Positions 1 through 8,520 of a DNA stretch of 64,000 nt are shown one piece after another. Under the pieces are notes generated by a model. It was not told the DNA's origin and ran no database searches. It was given only the letters and a program-made list of their open reading frames with translations. Source of the DNA: Deltaproteobacteria bacterium. GTDB taxonomy: Bacteria; Desulfobacterota; GWC2-55-46. The stretch covers positions 1-64,000 of the forward strand of contig JABTVA010000006.1 of NCBI GenBank assembly GCA_015075075.1, written 5' to 3'. Positions within the stretch are counted from its first letter, which is position 1. Every line of letters begins with the position of its first letter. A program made the translations under genes and the position numbers.

Positions 1-2
1 CG

Positions 3-497
3 AGGATAGCCGCGCTCATAGCCGAGGGAGACAGGATACAGGCCGCGAACAGGCAGTTCAGGCGGGAGCTTGCCGCCTGGATACACCCGAACCGGAGCCG
101 GAGCAGGGACGGTATGCCGGGGTACGCCTTCGGCATGGGCGACCTCGCCTCGAGCGCCGGGCCCTTCCTAATCCGCACATTCGACTGGGGCAAGGGCCGG
201 GCCGCAAAGGACAAGCAGCTCGCATCGGGCTCGCCTCTATTGGCTGTGCTCGGCACAAAGGGAGACTCCGCGAGGGACTGGCTCGTCGCAGGCATGGCGC
301 TTTCGAGGGTGCTACTCCTTGCAAGGTCCGAGGGCGTCTGGGGCTCGTACCTGAACCAGCCCATAGAGGTCGCCGAGCTAAGGCCCAGGCTCGGCGAGCT
401 TGTCGGAGACGGGGTCCCGCAGCTCCTCATGAGGATGGGCTACGGCCCAGGAGTGCTCCCCACCCCCAGGCGGCCCGCAAACGAAGTGATGCTTTGA
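3..497 (+). CDS. Acg-like nitroreductase-family protein, C-terminal part
   Basis: The frame is open from the left edge, so the N-terminus lies outside the window. The visible 164 residues resemble the C-terminal half of Acg/nitroreductase-like FMN proteins. Seen features are a GTKGDS segment followed by a helix holding RDWLVAGMALSRVLL, a YLNQPIEV segment, and a closing LLMRMGYGPG...TPRR stretch, all typical of this family. Members are usually stress-linked flavoproteins of uncertain substrate. The next gene follows after about 100 bases on the same strand. The family call is good; the function is unknown. Confidence 0.75.
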   Translation, partial: RIAALIAEGDRIQAANRQFRRELAAWIHPNRSRSRDGMPGYAFGMGDLASSAGPFLIRTFDWGKGRAAKDKQLASGSPLLAVLGTKGDSARDWLVAGMALSRVLLLARSEGVWGSYLNQPIEVAELRPRLGELVGDGVPQLLMRMGYGPGVLPTPRRPANEVML

Positions 498-598
498 GTC
501 AAGGCCATCGGCCCGCAGTACCTCCCCGCCCTCCCCTTTTCTGGCATACTCTAATCATGATGGCCATGCGTACACCTTGAATCCTAAGGGGGGATAAA

Positions 599-994
599 AT
601 GGGTCTATTACGGCTTGAGCGGACGAAAAACATCTTAAGGGAGATATCCGGGACGCTGAAATCGAGCGCCACCGTGCGGGCGGCTTACGGAAAGCCGGTG
701 AGGACGCCGGACAGGACGATAATACCGGTTGCGAAGGTCACCTACGGCTTCGGCGGCGGGGGCGAGACGGAAAAAGGGGTCGAGAAAGGAAACAGGAAGG
801 CCGAGCGGGAAGAGGGCGGCGGAGGCGGGATGATGGTAAGGCCCGTCGGGGTCATCGAAGTCACCGACAAAAAGACCCGCTACATACCTATCGGCTTGAG
901 GGCCAGGCTCCTCTTTTTCCTTGCAGCCGGCTTCCTTTCGGGCTGGGCTTTTTCGCAGAGGCGTCACGCGCACCATGCGCACGCGGAGAGATAG
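599..994 (+). CDS. YtfJ-family (Spore_YtfJ / GerW-like) protein
   Basis: 131 residues. A core reading DRTIIPVAKVTYGFGGGG is followed by a charged and glycine-rich stretch (GGGGG near residue 77), then RPVGVIEV, which is the layout of the Spore_YtfJ family first described in spore-forming Firmicutes. A hydrophobic segment near residues 105-120 (LLFFLAAGFLSGWAF) suggests a C-terminal membrane anchor followed by a His-rich tail. A strong ribosome site (aaggggggat) lies just before the ATG. A hairpin terminator follows. Non-spore-forming bacteria also carry homologs, with unknown role. Confidence 0.7.
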   Translation: MGLLRLERTKNILREISGTLKSSATVRAAYGKPVRTPDRTIIPVAKVTYGFGGGGETEKGVEKGNRKAEREEGGGGGMMVRPVGVIEVTDKKTRYIPIGLRARLLFFLAAGFLSGWAFSQRRHAHHAHAER

Positions 995-1009
995 GCTTTT
1001 TCCAGGCTC

Positions 1010-1043
1010 GGCGCATCGGGCCTTGACCTGATGCGCCTTTTTT
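1010..1043 (+). terminator. Rho-independent terminator after the YtfJ-family gene
   Basis: ggcgcatc pairs with gatgcgcc around a short loop (paired bases 1010-1017 and 1030-1037) and a run of six T follows at 1038-1043. It sits between the convergent YtfJ-family gene and the nicotinamidase gene. Confidence 0.75.
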
Positions 1044-1059
1044 CTCCGGGGCCTTCGTA

Positions 1060-1668
1060 CTACTTTTCGGAAATATCTATCCTGTCTATTTCGGTAGAAC
1101 CTGCGCCCTTTTCCTGTATCTCCTTTAACGCGCGCTCTGAATCGCCCGGCTCAAGGTCCACTCCCTTGACCGCGTCCAGAAGGACCGTGACCTTGAACTT
1201 CATCCCGAGCGCGTCAAGCGCGGTCTGCCTTACGCAATAGTCTGTAGCAAGGCCCCCGACGTAGATCTCGGTTACCCCGTCGTCCTCAAGGATTTCCATA
1301 AGCCGCCTTCCCTTCTCGTCATGGCCGTCAAAGGCCGAATAATTGTCGGCATTCGGCGTATCGCCTTTTGAGAGGACCAGGGCGTCTTCAGGGACTTCCA
1401 GGCCGGGGTGGAACTCCGCGCCCTTTGTGCCCATCACGCAGTGGGGCGGCCACGTGCCGCCGAATTCCCTGAAGTGGACCGTTACGGGCGGGTGCCAGTC
1501 CCGTGTTATGTAGACAGGGAGCCCGGCTGACCTGAAGAGCCTGATATATCTGTTTACTACAGGGACTATCCTGTCGCCTTCGGGCACGGCGAGGGCGCCG
1601 GAGGGGCAGAAATCGTTCTGCACATCGGCTATGACAAGCGCTTTTTTCCCGCGTCGCTTTTCCCGCAT
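1060..1668 (-). CDS. pncA: Nicotinamidase (isochorismatase-like hydrolase)
   Basis: Converts nicotinamide to nicotinate in cytoplasmic NAD salvage. The 202 residues match the family length. The catalytic triad can be read as Asp15 (ADVQNDF), Lys101 (SKGDT) and Cys145 (DYCVRQTA). The metal-site motif DWH is at 57-59. The cis-peptide region (GLATDYC) is intact. It stands alone, convergent with the upstream plus-strand gene and divergent from the M16 peptidase gene, with about 170 bases between the two start codons to hold both promoters. No sign of disruption. Confidence 0.9.
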   Translation of the reverse strand: MREKRRGKKALVIADVQNDFCPSGALAVPEGDRIVPVVNRYIRLFRSAGLPVYITRDWHPPVTVHFREFGGTWPPHCVMGTKGAEFHPGLEVPEDALVLSKGDTPNADNYSAFDGHDEKGRRLMEILEDDGVTEIYVGGLATDYCVRQTALDALGMKFKVTVLLDAVKGVDLEPGDSERALKEIQEKGAGSTEIDRIDISEK

Positions 1669-1841
1669 AAAGAGAGAATAACAGGTTAGCCGGCGCTGTC
1701 AAGGAAGCGAAGCTCTTGACTTTGCGGGCTTTTTTGCCGCATAGGGGTTGCAAAAGACCCGTTTTTGTTTTATTCTTTCCTATGCGCCGGGCGTTCGATT
1801 TTAGCGCCTTTATCGCAAGCCATCGACATAAGGAGGCCTTG

Positions 1842-4499
1842 ATGGTCGTAAAAAGGATAAATACCCTGCTACTCGCGTTCGCCGTGCTTTTCACCATGCT
1901 CGCCGGCGCAGCATCAGCAGAGCCGTCCAAGCTCCACAGGCACGAGCTCGACAACGGCCTTACCGTGATAATAGAGGAGGAGCGCTCGGCGCCGGTAGTA
2001 TCCATTCAGATGTGGGTGCAAGTCGGGAGCGCGGACGAGCCTGACCGCATTGCGGGCATTTCCCACGTCTTCGAGCACATGCTATTCAAGGGCACGGAGA
2101 AGAGGAAGGTCGGCGAGATAGCCGGGATGATAGAGTCGGTCGGCGGCGACATAAACGCCTATACCTCCTTCGACAATACGGTCTATCACCTGACCGTCCC
2201 GAGCCGCCATTTCCCGACCGGGCTTGACGTCATAAGCGACGCCATACAGCGCTCATCGCTCGACGAGGGAGAGCTCGCGAAGGAGCTGGAAGTAGTGCTT
2301 GAAGAGATACGGATGAACGAGGACAACCCGGGGAGGAGGCTTTTCAAGTCTGCCCTCGGCGCCGCCTTCAAGGTCCACCCGTACGGGAGGCCGGTCATCG
2401 GCTCAATCGAGACCGTCAAGGGCCTTACGAGGAAGGACATGGTCGAGTTCTTCCGGAAATGGTACGTCCCCGGGAACATGGTGCTCGTATTCGTCGGAGA
2501 CGTCGACCACGGCGAGGCGCTAAAGGAAGTGAAGGCCGCGTTCAAGGACATGAGGAGGAAATCCCCGCCCAGGCGGACCAGGCCCGCGGAGCCAGCGCAG
2601 AAGGGGCTGAGGACCGAGGTCTTCACAATGCAGGTCCAGGACGCGAGGCTCGGCATGTCCTTCCACATCCCGCCCGTAAAGGACGAGGACACCTATGCCA
2701 TAGACGTCCTGCAGATGGTCCTCTCCGGCGGCGAGACGTCGAGGCTCTACAGGAAGCTTAAGATAGAGGACGAGCTCGTGCACAGCGTTTCCGGCTACCC
2801 CATGTCCCTGAGAGACCCCGGGATATTCTTCATCACGTCCGTGCTCGAGCCCGAAAAGGCCGAGAAGACGATAGGCGCGACACTCGACATAGTCGGGAGG
2901 CTCGCCTCCGAGGGGCCGGACCACCAGGAGCTCCAGAAGGCCAAGTTCAACCTCGAGAGCGACTTCGTATACTCGCGCGAGACCATGAGCGGGCTGGCCG
3001 GGAAGCTCGGCTACTTCGAGGCAACGCTCGGCGACCTCGATTACGAGAAAAAGTATATCGAAGGCATACGGAGGGTATCGGCTGAGGACGTGAAGAGGGT
3101 CGCGCGGGAGTATTTCACCCCCGGCAACATGACCGTCACGGCCCTCCTGCCGGCCTCCAAGAAAGAGGCGCTTACGAGCGAAATGATAGCCGCATCGGTG
3201 AGCGCCGCGGCAGAGAGAGCGAAAGCCGAGGCCGCGCGCGAGATACGGAAAGAGGAGCGGACCACCCGTTTCGAGCTGGAGAACGGCATAACATTGATAG
3301 TAAAGGAGGTCCACTCGAACCCGACGGTGGCCTTTTACGCGGCTTTTCCCGGCGGCCTGAGGTTCGAGGACGAGGCCGGAAACGGCATCGGGAACTTCAC
3401 GGCCGGGATGCTCACGATGGGAACGGTAAAAAGGACGAGGGAGGAGCTTTCGCGCGAGATGGAGGAGATGGCCGGGGGCGTGGGCGGCTTCTCGGGCTGG
3501 AACTCGACCGGGGCGTCCGGCAAGTTCCTCTCCATCTTCTTCGACAAGGGGCTCGGCATGCTCGCGGACGTGCTCCTAAACCCGACCTTCCCCGAGAAGG
3601 AGATAGAGAAACTGCGGACAGACACCCTCGCCGCCATACAGAGGCAGGAGGACAACCTCCCGGGCTACACCTTCAAGCTCCTTTACCGCGAGCTTTTCTC
3701 CAAACATCCCTACGGCCTGCCCGTCATCGGAACGAAGGAGTCGATAGGCTCGCTTACCAGGGACGACCTCGTAAGGCACCACCGGGAATTCTTCGCGCCC
3801 GGGCGCATGGTCCTTACGATAGCCGGCGACGTCGATACCGACCAGGCCCATGAGAAGGTCAAGGCCCTTTTCGGTGGGTTCAAAAACGACGCGCCCCCCC
3901 TGCCCACGCCGCCGATTGAGCCTGCAAGGACGTCGATTGAGTCCACGGGCGCGGTCAAGGAAAAAGAGCAGGCCCATATAGGGATAGGCTTCCTCGGCAC
4001 TACCATTACCGACGAGGACAGCTACCCCCTCCGGGTAATGACGGAGGTCCTCTCCGGGCAGGGCGGCAGGCTCTTTGTGGAGCTGCGGGACAGGAAGTCG
4101 CTCGCATACAGCGTAAGCGCCTTTGCGAGGGAGGGGGTCGACCGCGGGATAATCGGCGCATACATCGCGACCGCGCCGGACAAAAAGGAAGAGGCCCTGA
4201 AAGGGATACTTTCTGAACTCGAAAGGATAAGAAGAGAGCCGGTCACGAGCGAGGAGCTGAACAGGGCGAAGCGCTCGATAATCGGGAGCTACGAGATAGG
4301 CCTTCAGTCGGTATCGAACCAGGCCTCGGACATGGCGAATAACGAGCTCTACGGGCTCGGGTACGGCTTCCACAAGGAATTCCCGGGAAAGATCGAGGCC
4401 GTTACAGCCGAGGACGTAATGCGGGTGGCAAGGAAATACCTGGACCTCGATTCCTACGCAATATCGGTCGTGGGGCCGACGGCAGCGGTAAAGGACTGA
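1842..4499 (+). CDS. Tandem M16 zinc peptidase, periplasmic (active + inactive domain fusion)
   Basis: I chose the ATG at 1842 because aaggagg lies just upstream and a signal peptide follows directly (hydrophobic core 8-22, AASA cleavage near residue 26). The product has 885 residues, twice a single M16 unit. Repeat one carries the inverted zinc motif HVFEH (His75, Glu78, His79) and a downstream ELEVVLEEI segment holding the third ligand. Repeat two, from about residue 480, has the same fold signature but lacks HxxEH, as in paired active/inactive M16 subunits. Likely degrades peptides in the periplasm. A pqqL-type role is possible but unproven. Confidence 0.88.
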   Translation: MVVKRINTLLLAFAVLFTMLAGAASAEPSKLHRHELDNGLTVIIEEERSAPVVSIQMWVQVGSADEPDRIAGISHVFEHMLFKGTEKRKVGEIAGMIESVGGDINAYTSFDNTVYHLTVPSRHFPTGLDVISDAIQRSSLDEGELAKELEVVLEEIRMNEDNPGRRLFKSALGAAFKVHPYGRPVIGSIETVKGLTRKDMVEFFRKWYVPGNMVLVFVGDVDHGEALKEVKAAFKDMRRKSPPRRTRPAEPAQKGLRTEVFTMQVQDARLGMSFHIPPVKDEDTYAIDVLQMVLSGGETSRLYRKLKIEDELVHSVSGYPMSLRDPGIFFITSVLEPEKAEKTIGATLDIVGRLASEGPDHQELQKAKFNLESDFVYSRETMSGLAGKLGYFEATLGDLDYEKKYIEGIRRVSAEDVKRVAREYFTPGNMTVTALLPASKKEALTSEMIAASVSAAAERAKAEAAREIRKEERTTRFELENGITLIVKEVHSNPTVAFYAAFPGGLRFEDEAGNGIGNFTAGMLTMGTVKRTREELSREMEEMAGGVGGFSGWNSTGASGKFLSIFFDKGLGMLADVLLNPTFPEKEIEKLRTDTLAAIQRQEDNLPGYTFKLLYRELFSKHPYGLPVIGTKESIGSLTRDDLVRHHREFFAPGRMVLTIAGDVDTDQAHEKVKALFGGFKNDAPPLPTPPIEPARTSIESTGAVKEKEQAHIGIGFLGTTITDEDSYPLRVMTEVLSGQGGRLFVELRDRKSLAYSVSAFAREGVDRGIIGAYIATAPDKKEEALKGILSELERIRREPVTSEELNRAKRSIIGSYEIGLQSVSNQASDMANNELYGLGYGFHKEFPGKIEAVTAEDVMRVARKYLDLDSYAISVVGPTAAVKD

Positions 4500-4509
4500 G
4501 AAAGGCGGG

Positions 4510-4680
4510 CACGGAGCGCAACACCGCGCTCTCAAAATTCCCCCTCCAAAGGGGATTCAGGTGGTTTTCAAAATGCTTTTCAGATAATCTCCCCTGCCCC
4601 CTCTTTATGAAGGAGGGGTAAAAAAATGGGAGTGCCACGGAGCTAAAGCTCCACGCAATGACAATCCAACCTAAAGGTTT
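4510..4680. repeat. Intergenic repeat-like debris
   Basis: Non-coding stretch between convergent genes. It contains complementary C-rich and G-rich blocks (ccccctctt / aaggagggg near 4590-4618) and the palindrome ggagctaaagctcc (4639-4652) followed by acgcaatgaca. The style recalls dispersed non-coding repeats seen between genes in related GC-rich genomes. Only one copy is visible here, so repeat status is an inference. Confidence 0.3.
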
Positions 4681-4684
4681 CGAT

Positions 4685-4714
4685 AAAAAAAGCCCACATC
4701 CTGTGGGCTTTTTT
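4685..4714. terminator. Bidirectional terminator between M16 peptidase and sppA
   Basis: Perfect 7-bp stem gcccaca / tgtgggc (4692-4698 and 4702-4708) with a 3-base loop, flanked by seven A on the left and six T on the right. It can end both the plus-strand peptidase transcript and the minus-strand sppA transcript. Confidence 0.9.
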
Positions 4715-4733
4715 ATTTATTACAGCCAGACCC

Positions 4734-5693
4734 TTACGGCATCCAAACGTACATGAACTCCATGCCGAACCTTCTGGCAAGCCCTGTATCGATGTTCACG
4801 ATGCTTATCCCCGCCTTGGGCGGCTCTGCAAGGGAATAGATGTTGTGCTTGTACGCCCTCGGCGCGGCGTAAGTCACGACCTTTGCCTCTTTTATGCCTG
4901 CGGCCTCCTTTGCGGCCTCGATAGCGTCATCGAGATAGCCTATCGAATCGACGAGCTTATGATCGAGCGCCTGCGGCGCGGTCAGTATCCGTCCGTCCGA
5001 AATGGCCCTTAGCTCCTCGCGGGTGAACCTTCCGGGCCTACCCTCGATGACCTGGTCGAGGAACCTCTCGAAAAGGCCGTCTATGACCGCCTGCAGGACC
5101 CTCCTCTCCTCTTCGGTCATGGGGCGTATGGGCGAGCCCAGGTCTTTCATCTCTCCCGATTTGACCGTCTGGTTCGTTATGCCGAGCTTTTCCATGAGCC
5201 CGCTCGCGTTTACGCTCAAGGCCACGACTCCTATGCTCCCGGTGACCGTCGTCGGCTGGGCGATTATCCTGTCCGCTGACGAGGCGATGTAATAGCCGCC
5301 GGAGGCGGCGAGGTCCATGAGACCGGCAACGATCGGCACCTTCTTCTTCTCCTTGAACCTCTTTATCTCGTGGGCGATGATGTCGCTCGTCGTGACCGAG
5401 CCGCCCGGGGTGTTTATCCGGAGGACGACGGCCTTTACCTTCGGGTCCGCAGCCGCGAGCTCAAGCTCCTCCCTTATGCGGGCCGTCAGGTTGGGGGCCG
5501 TATCAAGTCCCAGCACCCCTCCGGGCTTCTCGTCCGTGAGCATCCCCGATATTTCGAGGAGGAGGACCTTGTCGTCGCCCTTCCCGCCCACTACCTTCTC
5601 GGAAAGAGGGCGCGGCCCCGGAAGCGTTATGAAGACGCACCCCGGCACGAATATGAGAAGGAATACGATAAAGATAAATGACCGCTTCGGCAT
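4734..5693 (-). CDS. sppA: Signal peptide peptidase SppA, lipoprotein form
   Basis: Membrane serine peptidase that degrades cleaved signal peptides. The start at 5693 gives 319 residues with a short hydrophobic signal ending in a lipobox-like VPGC (Cys19), so the protein is probably lipidated. The single S49 domain is the short SppA type. The nucleophile Ser lies in AASGGYYIA and the general-base Lys in SGEMKDLGSP. The oligomer-forming NTPGGSV loop is present. An upstream in-frame ATG at 5759 would bury the signal sequence, so I rejected it. A terminator follows the gene. Confidence 0.9.
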   Translation of the reverse strand: MPKRSFIFIVFLLIFVPGCVFITLPGPRPLSEKVVGGKGDDKVLLLEISGMLTDEKPGGVLGLDTAPNLTARIREELELAAADPKVKAVVLRINTPGGSVTTSDIIAHEIKRFKEKKKVPIVAGLMDLAASGGYYIASSADRIIAQPTTVTGSIGVVALSVNASGLMEKLGITNQTVKSGEMKDLGSPIRPMTEEERRVLQAVIDGLFERFLDQVIEGRPGRFTREELRAISDGRILTAPQALDHKLVDSIGYLDDAIEAAKEAAGIKEAKVVTYAAPRAYKHNIYSLAEPPKAGISIVNIDTGLARRFGMEFMYVWMP

Positions 5694-5857
5694 CGGCGTA
5701 CCCCCGCCAGGCAAGTTTGGACACTGAGGATAGTATACAGATACATGAAAGGAGGTCAAGGAAGAGAAAAAAGTCGAACGGGTATTGAGGAAGCGCGGGA
5801 AACCGATTAATAATCCAGAAATCCGGCTACAGTTTGCGAAAACTGCAACATTCTATT

Positions 5858-5977
5858 GGGCTGCTCAAAAAGCTCCAGCTGCGAGGCGTCGAGAAGCGAG
5901 GAATGAGGCGTATTTTTGTATACGCCGCAGTGACGAGCGACGATGACAACGAAGCAGATGGACTTTTTCAGCAGCCC
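5858..5977. repeat. 120-bp imperfect inverted-repeat element
   Basis: The outer arms gggctgctcaaaaagctcc (from 5858) and ggactttttcagcagccc (to 5977) are imperfect reverse complements. A central hairpin ggcgta...tacgcc (5907-5926) lies inside. The element carries no gene and looks like a small palindromic repeat. A truncated relative of its right half is at 37684-37725. The right arm ends 6 bases from the stop codon of the His-rich protein gene. Confidence 0.6.
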
Positions 5978-5983
5978 CATCGC

Positions 5984-6208
5984 TCAGGTCATCTTGCCCA
6001 TTTTGGTAAGGAAGTGCCCGACCGCGACCCTCAGCATGGCGCTCAGGTCCCAGTCCTGCCCGAGCTTTTCCCTGTACTCGGCGGCCATCTCCTCAAGGGC
6101 CTCTATATGCTCCTCTTCGAGTGTGACCGTAACCTCCCGGAGCTCCTCGTCATGGTAGTGGCCGTGGCCTCCGCCGTGTCCGTGCCTGTGGTCGTGTCCA
6201 GAACCCAT
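5984..6208 (-). CDS. Small His-rich ribbon-helix-helix-like protein
   Basis: 74 residues. The first 20 are metal-ligand rich (eight His among Gly, Asp and Arg). The remainder fits a ribbon-helix-helix pattern: a strand (EVTVTL), a helix (EEEHIEALEEMAAEY) and a second helix preceded by DLSAML near residue 57. Such proteins are usually dimeric DNA-binding repressors, and a His-rich arm suggests a metal cofactor. It lies 10 bases after the LOG-family gene and probably shares its transcript. The fold and the metal role are inferred from pattern only. Confidence 0.5.
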   Translation of the reverse strand: MGSGHDHRHGHGGGHGHYHDEELREVTVTLEEEHIEALEEMAAEYREKLGQDWDLSAMLRVAVGHFLTKMGKMT

Positions 6209-6218
6209 GTCATCCTCC

Positions 6219-6944
6219 TTAAGGCACCGGTTTCCTGTTCTTTACCTTGCTCATCCCCTCTTCCATCTCGGAAGCCTTTGAGCTCTTTATGAGCTTCATC
6301 TTCTTCGCCATGTGCCTGTTTATGATGGCGAGGACCTCCTTCGGGTCGTCGGTTATGTCGATGTAGTCCAGGTCCTCGGGGTCGATGGTCTTGTGCCTGA
6401 GCATCGTGTTCTTTATGAAGTCCATGAGCGGCTCCCAGTACTCCCTGCCGAAGAGTATGAGGGGGAAGGGGTAAATCTTGTGGGTCTGGATGAGGGTGAG
6501 CGCCTCGAAGAGCTCATCGAGCGTGCCGAAGCCGCCGGGCATACAGACGTACCCGATGGCGTACTTCACGAACATGACCTTCCTTGCGAAGAAGTATTTG
6601 AAGTGGAGGGCCCTGTTCTGGTATCTGTTCGGCTTCTGCTCCCTGGGGAGCGTAATATTCAGCCCTATCGAGAGCCCCTGTTCTGGGACGCGCCCGTTAC
6701 GCTCCATTGGCGCCCGCCGCTTTGGTTATGACCGCGTAGCACCCTTCGAGAGGAGCCTCGAGACCTCGACGCACTGCTTGTAGTATTTCTTGTTGTTCTC
6801 GATCCTTGCCGAGCCGAATATCGACACCGCCGGGCCGACGTCCGAGAGCTCGTCAAACCCCTCGATGAACTCGCTCATGATGCGGAAGACGCGCCACGTC
6901 TCCTTGCCCTTGAGGTCCTCGACCATATACCCGGTTACTCCCAT
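6219..6944 (-). CDS. LOG-family (TIGR00730-type) Rossmann protein, frame-disrupted
   Basis: Homolog of cytokinin-activating LOG nucleotide hydrolases. The N-terminal part (72 codons from the ATG at 6944) contains [10 protein letters not shown] and GYAVIT-like coding. The C-terminal part from about 6690 contains the diagnostic [10 protein letters not shown] motif. Between them (about 6690-6740) the frame is lost and the glycine-rich GGGPGIMEA segment reads only in mixed frames, so several indels are likely. The ATG overlaps the guaA stop by 10 bases, implying one operon. True pseudogene or consensus error cannot be told apart here. Confidence 0.75.
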
Positions 6945-8466
6945 TCGATGGTTGACGGAGGCTTGGAGCTTATGTCGTAGACGACGCGGTTTACGCCCCT
7001 CACCTCGTTTATTATCCTTCCGGAGACGCGCTCAAGCACGCCGTACGGGAGCCTAACCCAGTCCGCGGTCATGCCGTCCACGCTCTCCACCGCCCTCAAT
7101 GCCACCGTGTTCTCATAAGTCCTCTCGTCGCCCATGACGCCCACGGTCCTTACCGGCAGAAGCACGGCAAAGGACTGCCACATCCTGGCGTAGAGGCCCG
7201 CCTTTTTAATCTCCTCAAGTACAATGGCGTCAGCCTCGCGGAGTATGCCGCACCTTTTCTTCGTGACCTCTCCGAGTATCCTTATGGCGAGCCCGGGGCC
7301 GGGGAAGGGCTGGCGGTTGACTATCTCCTCGGGCATGCCGAGCTCTTTTCCGAGGAGGCGCACCTCGTCCTTGAAAAGCTCCCTTAACGGCTCGACGAGC
7401 CCGAGCTTCATCTTCTTAAGGAGCCCGCCGACATTGTGGTGGCTCTTTATGGTGGCCGAGGGTCCCTTGAACGAGACGCTCTCTATGACGTCCGGGTAGA
7501 GCGTGCCCTGCGCGAGGAACTTTACATCCTTTATCTTCCCGGCCTCCTCCTCGAAGACCCTCACGAACTCGCCGCCTATTATCTTCCTCTTCCTCTCGGG
7601 GTCGGTTACGCCCTTCAATTTTTTAAGGAACCGTTCGGAGGCGTCCACCCTCCGTATGTTCATATGGAAGCTCTTCTTGAGGGTCGCCTCGACCTTGTCG
7701 GCCTCTCCCTTCCTCAAGACCCCGTTGTCCACGAATATGCATACGAGGCGGCTCCCTATGGCCCGGTGGACCAAAAGCGCTGCAACGGCCGAGTCCACGC
7801 CGCCGCTTATGCCGCAGACTACACGGGCATCGCCCACCTTCTCGCGGATGGCCTCGACGGACGTGTCTATGAAGGACTTCATGGTCCATTTGGGCTTGCA
7901 CCCGCAGATATCCATGACGAAGTTCTTAAGTATCCGCGTACCATTGGGCGTGTGTACGACCTCGGGATGGAACTGGACCCCGTAGACAAGCCCTTTGCCG
8001 TCGCGCATGGCGCAGATGCCTGAGTTCCCGCTTGCGCTATGGAGACGAAGCCCGCGGAGCTTTAACCTTGTCGCCGTGGCTCATCCAGACCTGGACAGGG
8101 CCCTTCCGAGCCCCCTGACGGCGTCGGGCTTTTATCTCAAGGTCTGCTGCTCCGTACTCCTTTCCTGACCTCTCGACCTCGCCGCCCAATGCCTTCGCGG
8201 TAAGCTGCATCCCGTAGCAGATTCCGAGGAGCGGCACCTTGAGCCCGTCGAAAAAAGACCTTGGGAGGGTCGGCGCGCCCTTGTCATAGACGCTCGAAGG
8301 GCCGCCTGAGAGGATTATGCCCCTGGGGCTGAACTTCCTGTGAACCTGCCGCAGTTATAGGGGTGTATCTCGCAGTAGACCTTCGCCTCCTCACCCTCCG
8401 GGCTATGAGCTGGGTATACTGGGAGCCGAAATCGAGTATGAGTATCTTCTGTGAATGTATGTCCAT
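6935..8466 (-). CDS. guaA: GMP synthase (glutamine-hydrolysing), frame-disrupted
   Basis: Makes GMP from XMP in the cytoplasm. The footprint of about 510 codons equals a full GuaA. The N-terminus at 8466 shows [16 protein letters not shown]. The amidotransferase Cys sits in LLGICYGMQ (near 8220) and its His/Glu in GVQFHPEV. The PP-loop SGGVDS and the dimerisation domain ending in PPSTIEWE are intact in the last 357 codons. At least two frame breaks fall between about 8010 and 8400. guaB lies directly upstream, so purine genes are grouped. Confidence 0.9.
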
Positions 8467-8520
8467 TTCGATTGCTGGCCGGAAATGCCGCTGCCGAAAC
8501 CGGCAAGGGCGATAACGGCT

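Noticed and set aside
4510-4680. A small RNA or short peptide gene between the M16 peptidase and sppA
   Set aside because: No promoter, no plausible ribosome site and no conserved-looking frame; the palindromes fit repeat debris better.
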